Positions 15,046 through 21,065 of a stretch of DNA of 37,251 bases are shown one piece after another. Origin of the DNA: GCA-003244245 sp035997545. Lineage in GTDB: Bacteria; Actinomycetota; Actinomycetes; Mycobacteriales; Pseudonocardiaceae. The DNA lies in the NCBI GenBank assembly GCA_035997545.1, contig DASYIL010000085.1, positions 1 through 37,251 on the forward strand, written 5' to 3'. The notes under the pieces were generated by a model, which had not been told where the DNA came from, did no database searches, and worked only from the letters and a program-made list of their open reading frames with translations. The position numbers were made by a program, and so were the translations under genes. Within the stretch, counting starts at the first letter, position 1, and each line of letters opens with the position of its first letter.

Positions 15046-15909
15046 TCATCCCATAGAGGCGAACAGCACCGCTTGCGTCAAGTCCTTTTTGAAGTGGCGT
15101 AGCATGCTCGTAAAATCGGGGCAGGAGTTCACCTCCAGCACGAGTGGGCCCCGCAACGTTCGTAGGATGTCTACCCCCGCATGTCGAAGTCCCAGTGCGA
15201 TGGTGGCATCCTCGGCTAACGCCTTCTCCTCCGGTGTCAAGTCGACGGGGCGCTGTCTTGCTCCACCAGCTATGTTACTCCTCCATTCATTGTCCGTTGC
15301 TGCGCGCTCTGTCGCTGCGAGTAGCTGCCCGTCTGTTATTACCGCCCTGATGCTGCGTCCCTGACACTCCCCAATTTCCGGCTGCAGTATCAGAGCCCCG
15401 TGCCCTTCGGATTCGAGTTCGCGAAATGCTTGGGGCAAACAAGAAGAACTATGAGCGCGACGTACCCACCGGCCCTGCGCGCCATGGGTGCGTTTCAGGA
15501 TTACGGGGTAGCCGATATCTGCGGCGAGCGAGAGAGCTTGCTGCAGATCGAGTGAACAGATCTTCGTCGGCACCTGGGCGACCGATGCTGCCGACAGTCT
15601 CTCCGCCGTTGACGCCTTATCGTCGGCTATCGTTACACTATCCACCGGGTTCTGAGTGTATGCCTGCCGCAATAAAATGCGAAAGGCGTGCACTGTCGTC
15701 GGATAGCCGAAGAGCAAGTAGGGTGCGAGGCTGTCAATTTTAATAGCTCCCGCACTGTCTACGACAGTCGTCTGGCCATTGCTTTGGATATCTACAGTCA
15801 GTGTTGGGAGATCGATGAGTCGCACCGGAATATCGAGCCTAGCGGCCGTCTCGGTAAACCGGGTCGGAACATTTATGGCATAGGGGTTGCGGGCGATGCC
15901 CAGAGTCAT
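15046..15909 (-). CDS. RimK/LysX-type ATP-grasp ligase (second enzyme of peptide cassette)
   Basis: A 287-residue ATP-grasp ligase of the RimK/LysX branch, which forms acyl-phosphates and joins carboxylates to amines or hydroxyls. Visible motifs are IADDKASTAERLSAASVAQV (about 94-113, nucleotide-binding loop), PVILKRTHGAQGRWV (Lys139), GRSIRAVITDG (about 184-194), EWRSNIAGGARQRPVDLTPE (Asn212), HAGVDIL (Asp247) and LVLEVNSCPDF (Glu259, Asn261: the Mg sites). The start is taken as ATG 15909, 13 nt after the stop of the first ligase. A TTG at 15960 would give a longer, overlapping form. Base composition is lower in GC than its neighbours: 15781-15840 is 30/60 GC by my count. The substrate is inferred to be the upstream peptide. 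Confidence 0.85.
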   Translation of the reverse strand: MTLGIARNPYAINVPTRFTETAARLDIPVRLIDLPTLTVDIQSNGQTTVVDSAGAIKIDSLAPYLLFGYPTTVHAFRILLRQAYTQNPVDSVTIADDKASTAERLSAASVAQVPTKICSLDLQQALSLAADIGYPVILKRTHGAQGRWVRRAHSSSCLPQAFRELESEGHGALILQPEIGECQGRSIRAVITDGQLLAATERAATDNEWRSNIAGGARQRPVDLTPEEKALAEDATIALGLRHAGVDILRTLRGPLVLEVNSCPDFTSMLRHFKKDLTQAVLFASMG

Positions 15910-15922
15910 GATGCCGCCAGAG

Positions 15923-16837
15923 TCATGCGGAAGTCCCTTCCGGAAGATATTTCGTGGCAAGATCGAGTATAGTGCCAGCGACGTCTTGTCCGGTCACCTC
16001 GGTTATTCTCGCAAACCCAGCCCAGGCGTCGACCTCCAGGACGCGGACAGCCCCCTCTTCGTCTTCGATAAGGTCGACTCCGCCGTAGTCAAGCTGGCAA
16101 GCCTCCATCGCTGCTACTGCGACAGATGCGGCCGGGTGAGTCAGAGGAAGGCGCGTCGGGATCGCCCCAAGCGCCAGATTTGCTCTCACTTCGCCCGGTC
16201 GCGCATCGCGTTGCATCAGTGCCACGCAGGCGCCATCGACCACGAACGCCCGCACGTCGCGCCCGCCACCACTGACTAGAGGTTGGGCAATATAGTGCTC
16301 TTTCGGGAGTGGCTGGGATGGCATGCTGCGATCAGGATCCCTCTTACCCAACAGCTCCGCGGCGGACGCGAATGTACGGATACCTTGACCACGAACGCCG
16401 TGTGCAGGCTTCAGGATTAGCTCTTGGCCGCCGCTCACGGTGCGCAAATTCTTTTCGCTCGCCTCGATGAAAGCCAGGGTTGGAACAATCGGAACGTGAG
16501 CGCGACACAGTGAAATCGTCGTCAACAGTTTGTCTCGTGAACGATAAGCGGCTCCGGGTTCGTTAAGGATCTTAGCGCCCTCGGCTGCCCACCACTCGAG
16601 TGCCGGCTTGACGACGCCTTGAAACCGTGAAACGGTCCGGTGGAGAATAATTTCTGGGCTTGCTTGCTCACTGTCGTAGTAAGCGCGAATTTGACTACCG
16701 ACGCAATAAAGTTCGAGTCGATGGGGTTCCCAAGTTGCCAGGTGGATACCGCGCCTTTGGGCGGCTTCAGACAGTAAGGTCCAATTGGGGCGCCGCACAT
16801 CCGGGTAGTGCAGCACTACGATTTTCACGTTCCACAT
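15923..16837 (-). CDS. RimK-like ATP-grasp ligase (first enzyme of peptide cassette)
   Basis: A 304-residue ATP-grasp ligase distinct from its partner. Motifs: a Rossmann-like start (VKIVVLHYPDVRRPNW), RSRDKLLTTISLCRAHVPIV (nucleotide loop), ELILKPAHGVRGQGIRTF (Lys143), GGRDVRAFVVDG (Arg196), EVRANLALGAIPTRL (Asn220), DYGGVDLI (Asp255) and VRVLEVDAWAGF (Glu268). The usual metal-binding Asn of the EVN motif is Asp (270), unlike the partner enzyme. ATG 16837 has AAGGTG close upstream and lies inside the peptide gene. GTG 16828 would give a GTGA stop-start overlap and a natural N-terminus (MKIVVLHYP). Either way, translation is coupled to the peptide. Lower GC than flanking genes suggests horizontal gain. 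Confidence 0.85.
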   Translation of the reverse strand: MWNVKIVVLHYPDVRRPNWTLLSEAAQRRGIHLATWEPHRLELYCVGSQIRAYYDSEQASPEIILHRTVSRFQGVVKPALEWWAAEGAKILNEPGAAYRSRDKLLTTISLCRAHVPIVPTLAFIEASEKNLRTVSGGQELILKPAHGVRGQGIRTFASAAELLGKRDPDRSMPSQPLPKEHYIAQPLVSGGGRDVRAFVVDGACVALMQRDARPGEVRANLALGAIPTRLPLTHPAASVAVAAMEACQLDYGGVDLIEDEEGAVRVLEVDAWAGFARITEVTGQDVAGTILDLATKYLPEGTSA

Positions 16838-16923
16838 TGTACACCTTGCGCGCTGGCCGTATAATGGAATTCTGTGGCTTTAGAATCGGCGATCTCGGGT
16901 GTGGCTTCGCAGTCGTTGTCCAT
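16825..16923 (-). CDS. 32-residue peptide, candidate substrate of the ATP-grasp ligases
   Basis: A short gene that begins MDNDCEATPE and ends GVQCGT. GAGG lies 8 nt before the ATG at 16923. Its TGA (16827-16825) overlaps the GTG start option of the first ligase (GTGA), and the ATG option lies 10 nt inside the peptide gene. The peptide is acidic (six Asp/Glu), with one Lys, two Cys and several Thr/Ser, so it offers both carboxylates and nucleophiles for ester or amide crosslinks. It has no LysW-type paired CxxC and no C-terminal EDWGE. I do not recognise it as a member of a known graspetide class. Coding is inferred from position, ribosome-binding site and overlap, not from homology. Confidence 0.55.
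   Translation of the reverse strand: MDNDCEATPEIADSKATEFHYTASAQGVQCGT
16837..16865 (+). promoter_or_regulatory. Consensus-like promoter antisense to the peptide gene
   Basis: TTGTAC (16837-16842), a 17-nt spacer and a perfect TATAAT (16860-16865) occur on the plus strand inside the peptide gene, pointing toward tatB 440 nt away. An exact TATAAT is unusual in DNA this GC-rich. It could give an antisense or tatB-leader transcript, or be chance within an AT-richer insert. Confidence 0.35.
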
Positions 16924-17305
16924 CGGCACTGCCTCGGCCCACTGGTAAAAGCGCCGCTGCCATCGCGATCTCGGCCTCGGCTCGCTTGAGCCCGATCGCG
17001 AGGCGGATCGTGCCCAAGTGCATCGGCAGATCAGCCGGACCAACCCACCAGAGAAGGGCCGCCGAACGCCCCGAAATAAGAGAGCACCTCACGAGCGCGA
17101 GTCCGCGCCTCGGCGGTGGTGTGGCACGCGGCGGACACAAAGTTGCAGGTGTCACAAAGAAGACCCGAATCGATCGTCGCAAGGCCTGCGGCGCGCACAC
17201 CTAGCGGCCTTGCCCGTGTCGTCGTGGCAGGTGGTGCGCAGGGTGAGCACTCGGCGGCTGGGCCGTACGATGGGTTCGGGCGGGACTGGCGACGGAGGTG
17301 CACAG
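16924..17305. other. 382-bp gap between the peptide cassette and tatB, with gene remnants
   Basis: No complete gene is convincing here. On the minus strand two stretches have GC-biased third positions but lie in different frames: one over about 17198-17031 (listed separately) and one over about 17035-16930 encoding GPADLPMHLGTIRLAIGLKR and AEAEIAMAAALL. The second frame loses its bias where the peptide ribosome-binding site begins. Together they look like the eroded end of an older gene, disrupted by a frameshift near 17040. The tatB ribosome-binding site (GGAGG) lies at the right end. Confidence 0.4.
17031..17198 (-). CDS. Possible small cysteine-containing protein, or frameshifted remnant
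   Basis: A 55-residue open frame from GTG 17198 containing GLLCDTCNFVSAACHTTAEA followed by RTRAREVLSYFGAFGG. A CxxC pair followed by an AEARTRARE helix resembles small actinobacterial zinc-ribbon-like proteins, but only three Cys and one His are available. There is a weak AAGG upstream. It precedes the peptide gene on the same strand by 107 nt, so it could be part of the cassette. It could equally be the 5' piece of a broken gene that continued in the next frame. Confidence 0.25.
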   Translation of the reverse strand: MRAAGLATIDSGLLCDTCNFVSAACHTTAEARTRAREVLSYFGAFGGPSLVGWSG

Positions 17306-17746
17306 ATGTTCAACATCGGTTGGGGGGAGTTCCTGATACTCCTCGTCGGCGGGTTGTTCATTCTGGGCCCGGAACGCCTGCCATCGGCCGCGGCTTGGCT
17401 GGGCCGCACCGTGCGCCAGGTTCGGGAGTACGTCACCGGGGCCCGCGACCAGCTGCGCTCCGAACTGGGCCCGGAGTTCGACGACCTCCGCCAGCCCCTG
17501 GAGGAGCTGCGCGGGCTACGCGGCTTCGGTCCGCGCGGGTTCAGCGCGAGTGGGTTCACTCCGAGCAGCGCGATCAGCCGCCACCTGCTTGACGATCTGA
17601 ACGGCGGGCCCTTCGGCTTGGACAAGGCGCCCTTCGACGATGTGATCAAACCCAACGGTTACGCCGCCCCCACGGGGCGGGGCATCCCGATTTACCGGCC
17701 GCTGCAGCCGGGCGAGCGCGCACCGTTCGACCCCGAAGCGACCTGA
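17306..17746 (+). CDS. tatB: Sec-independent (twin-arginine) translocase protein TatB
   Basis: A 146-residue TatB with an N-terminal membrane helix and the family hallmark FNIGWGEFLILLVGGLFILG followed by PERLPSAAAWLGRTVRQVRE (amphipathic helix), then a variable C-terminal tail. TatB forms the twin-arginine signal receptor with TatC. The start is ATG 17306, with GGAGG 8 nt upstream. It follows htrA directly in mycobacteria. Here the ATP-grasp cassette separates the two, so tatB must have its own promoter. Confidence 0.93.
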   Translation: MFNIGWGEFLILLVGGLFILGPERLPSAAAWLGRTVRQVREYVTGARDQLRSELGPEFDDLRQPLEELRGLRGFGPRGFSASGFTPSSAISRHLLDDLNGGPFGLDKAPFDDVIKPNGYAAPTGRGIPIYRPLQPGERAPFDPEAT

Positions 17747-17780
17747 CCTATCGAGAACCCGCGGCTCCGCCAACCGTGGC

Positions 17781-18995
17781 TCACCCGGAACGGGGACTTA
17801 CCGGCAGCAGTCGCCCAGCCAGGCCGCGTGAGCGGGTCGCGAGCCGATCCGCCACCCCCCGCAGCACGACTGCGGCCGGGGCGGTGGGGTCGACCAATAC
17901 CAGCGGAGTGCCGGCGTCGCCGGTTTCGCGCAACCGCGCGTCCAGCGGCACCTGACCAAGCAGCGGGACCTCGCTGCCCAGCGAGCGGGTCAGCGAGTCG
18001 GCGACCACCTGGCCCCCGCCGGAACCGAAAAGATAGTTGCGTGAGCCGTCCGGCATCTGAAGCCACGACATGTTCTCCACGACGCCGATCAGCCGCTGGC
18101 GAGTCTGCAGTGCGATCGCCCCGGCCCGTTGCGCCACCTCCGCGGCGGCCCGCTGCGGGGTGGTGACAACGAGGATCTCGGCGTTGGGCATGAGCTGCGC
18201 TACCGAGATGGCGATGTCGCCGGTGCCGGGTGGCAGGTCGAGCAGCAGCACGTCAAGGTCACCCCAGAACACGTCGGCGAGGAACTGCTGCAGCGCGCGG
18301 TGCAGCATCGGTCCCCGCCACACCACCGGGGTGTTGTCCTTGGTGAACATGCCGATCGAGATGACCTTCACGCCGTGCGCCATCGGCGGCATGATCATTT
18401 TTTCGACCTGGGTGGGCCGGGCGGCGGTGCCGAGCATGCCCGGCACCGAGTGCCCGTAGATGTCGGCGTCGACCACTCCCACCGACAGACCACGATCGGC
18501 CATCGCGGCCGCCAGGTTCACCGTCACCGACGACTTGCCGACGCCGCCCTTTCCGGAGGCCACGCAGTACACCCGGGTCAGCGATCCCGGCTCGGCGAAC
18601 GGGATTCGCGGCTCGTCAGCGGTGCCGCGAAGCTGGCGGCGCAACGCGGTGCGCTGGGCGTCGCTCATCACGTCGAGCTCCACTCGCACGTCGCGCACGC
18701 CCGGCACGGCAGACACCGCCTTGGCGACCCGGGACGTGATGGTGTCGCGCATTGGGCAGCCCGCGACGGTGAGCCACACCGCTACCCCCACCGTTCCGTC
18801 GCCGGCCACGGTGACGTCCTTGACCATGCCAAGCTCGGTGATCGGCCGGTTGATCTCGGGGTCGTGCACCCCGTCCAGCGCGGTTCGGACCGCGTCGACC
18901 GACGGGACGGTGTGGGTGGAGGCCACGGGTGGCACCGATCTTCCGGTTTGAGGCTGGACTTCTCCCATGGTAGGCGTTACCGAGTTGGCGTTCAT
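17781..18995 (-). CDS. mrp: Mrp/NBP35-type P-loop ATPase, iron-sulfur cluster carrier
   Basis: A 404-residue protein with an N-terminal DUF59/MIP18 domain (VRTALDGVHDPEINRPITEL, AGCPMRDTI) and a C-terminal Mrp ATPase domain. The deviant Walker A is VASGKGGVGKSSVTVNLA near residue 145, followed by VGVVDADIYGHSVPGML and LLLDLPPGTGDIAISV. The CxxC that binds the bridging cluster in many Mrp proteins is absent at the expected spot (ENMSWLQMPDGSRNYLFG), which I recall as usual for actinobacterial members. It is convergent with tatB, 34 nt away. Conserved order with the next two genes matches Rv1229c-Rv1232c. Confidence 0.93.
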   Translation of the reverse strand: MNANSVTPTMGEVQPQTGRSVPPVASTHTVPSVDAVRTALDGVHDPEINRPITELGMVKDVTVAGDGTVGVAVWLTVAGCPMRDTITSRVAKAVSAVPGVRDVRVELDVMSDAQRTALRRQLRGTADEPRIPFAEPGSLTRVYCVASGKGGVGKSSVTVNLAAAMADRGLSVGVVDADIYGHSVPGMLGTAARPTQVEKMIMPPMAHGVKVISIGMFTKDNTPVVWRGPMLHRALQQFLADVFWGDLDVLLLDLPPGTGDIAISVAQLMPNAEILVVTTPQRAAAEVAQRAGAIALQTRQRLIGVVENMSWLQMPDGSRNYLFGSGGGQVVADSLTRSLGSEVPLLGQVPLDARLRETGDAGTPLVLVDPTAPAAVVLRGVADRLATRSRGLAGRLLPVSPRSG

Positions 18996-19020
18996 CCGGC
19001 CTGCTGCCCAGACTCGCCGG

Positions 19021-19548
19021 TCAGGTCTTGCCCCCCCGCCGATACCCGGGCCGTTCCGATGCCGCCGATTCCGGCGGCCCCGGTTCTCTGAGCTCGGTCA
19101 GCCGCGCGAGCTCGGACCGTAGGAAGTCCCGGGTGACCATCTCTCCGACGGCCAACCGTAGCGACGCGAGTTCCCTTGCCAGATACTCGGTGTCGGCCTT
19201 GGTGCGCTCGGCTCGGGCCCGGTCCTCCTGGAGCGCGATCCGGTCGCGGTCGTCCTGACGGTTCTGCGCCAGCAGGATCAGCGGCGCCGCGTAGGCCGCC
19301 TGTGTGGAGAACGCCAGGTTGAGCAGGATGAATGGGTAAGGATCCCAGTGCCGCGACACTGCTGCCAGGTTGAGCGTGATCCACACCGCGACCAACACCG
19401 TCTGCGCGGCAAGAAATCGACCGGTGCCCAGAAACCGGGCAATCCGCTCGGAGAAGCGGGCGAAGGCATCCGGGTCCATCCGGGGCGCCAGTCGCCGTGG
19501 CCCGCGCGGGAGGTCCAGCCGGGAATACTGCCAACGTGGCTCAGCCAT
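19021..19548 (-). CDS. DUF1003 membrane protein (Rv1231c-like)
   Basis: A 175-residue protein with two membrane helices: FLAAQTVLVAVWITLNLAAV and YPFILLNLAFSTQAAYAAPL. These are followed by a charged coiled coil (QNRQDDRDRIALQEDRARAE). The ILLAQNRQ motif after helix 2 is the DUF1003 hallmark. Its start lies 8 nt inside the end of the MgtE-like gene, so the two are translationally coupled. Function is unknown. The constant partnership with an MgtE-like, CBS-containing protein suggests a membrane complex. Confidence 0.92.
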   Translation of the reverse strand: MAEPRWQYSRLDLPRGPRRLAPRMDPDAFARFSERIARFLGTGRFLAAQTVLVAVWITLNLAAVSRHWDPYPFILLNLAFSTQAAYAAPLILLAQNRQDDRDRIALQEDRARAERTKADTEYLARELASLRLAVGEMVTRDFLRSELARLTELREPGPPESAASERPGYRRGGKT

Positions 19549-20827
19549 GGGTCACCTCGCCAGTCCAGCCGGGAATGGGCCAAGCCTCCCGCTGCCGCCA
19601 GTCGTCGGGCAGCGCGGCGTCCAGCAGATCGTCCACACTCACCGCCCCGAGCAGGTGACCTTCGGGGTCCACCACTGGAGCGCAGACCAGGTCGTAGGCG
19701 GCGAAGTAGCGAGTGACCTCGGCGAGTGATGCTTGCGGCCCGAGCCTGGTCAGCTCGGTGTCCAGCACGCCGGCCACCAGGTCCGACGGTGGCTCGCGCA
19801 GCAGCCGCTGCAGGTGAGCGCAGCCCAGGTAGCGCCCGGTTGGGGTGGCCGAAGGGGGCCGGCAGACGAACACCATGCTCGCCAGCGCGGGGGTCAGGTC
19901 CGGGTTGCGGACCCGGGCCAGCGCCTCGGCGACGGTGGCGTCCGGGGTGAGCACCACCGGCTCCGGAGTCATCAGGCCACCGGCGGTGTCCGAAGAATAG
20001 GTCAGCAGCCTGCGCACCGGTGCGGACTCCTCGGGTGCCATCAGCCGCAGCAACCGCTCCCGCTCGGGCTGGGCGAGCTCGCCGAGCAGGTCGGCGGCGT
20101 CGTCGGGATTCATCGCTTCCAGCACGTCGGCGGCCCGCTCGTCGCCCAGATGGGTGAGCACCTCTGCCTGCTCGTCCTCGGACAGCTCCTGCAGCACGTC
20201 TGCGAGCCGCTCGTCGTCAAGCGCGTCGACCACTTCGTGGCGGCGCTTGGTGGGCAGCTCGCGCAATGCGTTGGCGACGTCCACCGCGCGCATCCCCTCG
20301 TAGAGGGCAAGTAGCTGCTCGGCTCCCTGCCCGCGGGAGGACACCTCCGCCAGTGTCAGCCCGGCCACCTCGTCCCAACGGAGGACCTCAACCGGGCCGC
20401 GCCGCCCGAGCCGGCCGGTGCGCACTCGCACCGCCAACGTCGTGATCACCCAGTCCCGGGTGCGGTTGGGCTCCATCCCCGCGTCCACCACGACTGCGAC
20501 CGCACCGGTGGCGGCCACGTGCACCCGGGCGTCCAGGACCTCCCCGATCACCAGGGTCTCGTTGGGGCGCAGCGAGAACCTGCGCAGGCTTACCGTGCCG
20601 GTGGCTAGCAGGACTGCTCCTGGCTCGATCGAGGTGACCCGCAGCATCGGTACGAAGATCCGTTGCCGGATCGCGAGTTCGACCACTAGCCCCAGCACCC
20701 GAGGCGGCTGCGGCCCGATGCGCAGCGCGGTGACCAGGTCGCGGACTTTGCCGATCTGCTCGCCGTCGGGCCCGAACACCGGCAGGCCCGCGACCCGGGC
20801 GGCATAGACCCTGGTCGTAGTGGCCAC
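19541..20827 (-). CDS. MgtE-like cytosolic protein with PRC-barrel and CBS domains
   Basis: A 428-residue protein built from two N-terminal PRC-barrel-like modules (AARVAGLPVFGPDGEQIGKV, EVLDARVHVAATGAVAVVVD), an MgtE N-domain of superhelical repeats (about 175-280; LADVLQELSEDEQAEVLTHL, ERAADVLEAMNPDDAADLLG) and a CBS pair (about 290-405). The membrane transport domain of true MgtE channels is absent, so this is a soluble regulator-like version (Rv1232c type). It may sense Mg2+ or nucleotides through the MgtE-N/CBS unit and act with the overlapping DUF1003 membrane protein. That role is inference. The start is GTG 20827, with TAGCCT 6 nt upstream. Confidence 0.9.
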   Translation of the reverse strand: MATTTRVYAARVAGLPVFGPDGEQIGKVRDLVTALRIGPQPPRVLGLVVELAIRQRIFVPMLRVTSIEPGAVLLATGTVSLRRFSLRPNETLVIGEVLDARVHVAATGAVAVVVDAGMEPNRTRDWVITTLAVRVRTGRLGRRGPVEVLRWDEVAGLTLAEVSSRGQGAEQLLALYEGMRAVDVANALRELPTKRRHEVVDALDDERLADVLQELSEDEQAEVLTHLGDERAADVLEAMNPDDAADLLGELAQPERERLLRLMAPEESAPVRRLLTYSSDTAGGLMTPEPVVLTPDATVAEALARVRNPDLTPALASMVFVCRPPSATPTGRYLGCAHLQRLLREPPSDLVAGVLDTELTRLGPQASLAEVTRYFAAYDLVCAPVVDPEGHLLGAVSVDDLLDAALPDDWRQREAWPIPGWTGEVTHG

Positions 20828-20833
20828 AGCAGG

Positions 20834-20839
20834 AGGCTA
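20834..20839 (-). promoter_or_regulatory. -10 element of MgtE-like/DUF1003 operon
   Basis: TAGCCT on the minus strand ends 6 nt before GTG 20827, without a ribosome-binding site. This fits a leaderless promoter for the operon. Confidence 0.5.
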
Positions 20840-20995
20840 GCGTTCGCTCACCTCCCGCGAGCCCGGAGCCGCTATCCTGCGTTTCGGCTACGCCGATGGC
20901 CGCGGCTGTGGTGGGTCTACGGCCCAGGAGCCGACACTCTGACAATCGTTACCGTTGGCCCCACATCCGTAATGCGTCTTGCTCCACCCCGAACC

Positions 20996-21027
20996 GGGGC
21001 CGCCATTCGGAGCCGAATGGCGGCCCC
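20996..21027. terminator. Perfect 15-bp stem hairpin downstream of the SBP56 gene
   Basis: ggggccgccattcgg (20996-21010) and its exact reverse complement (21013-21027) are separated by 2 nt. The stem is very stable. There is no T-run on either side, as is common for actinobacterial intrinsic terminators. It lies 24 nt after the SBP56 stop in the 223-bp gap before the MgtE-like gene, where a terminator between two minus-strand units is expected. Confidence 0.65.
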
Positions 21028-21030
21028 AGC

Positions 21031-21065
21031 CAGCGGTAGCAGTATCCCAGTCAGCGGTAGCAGTA
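21031..21065. repeat. Duplicated 14-bp tail of the SBP56 coding region
   Basis: cagcggtagcagta occurs at 21031-21044 and 21052-21065. The second copy encodes the last residues and stop (SYCYR-stop) of the SBP56 protein. The first copy repeats the YCYR coding string after the stop. This looks like a small tandem duplication (period 21) at the gene end. Confidence 0.6.

Noticed and set aside
16825..16923. Peptide as a LysW-type amino-group carrier
   Set aside because: LysW has two CxxC zinc pairs and a C-terminal EDWGE-like tail. This peptide has two isolated Cys and ends in Gly-Thr.
16924..17043. Longer 72-residue version of the peptide starting at 17043
   Set aside because: The extra 40 residues are Arg/Ser-rich and lie in a shadow frame of the upstream remnants. 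The ATG at 16923 has its own GAGG site.
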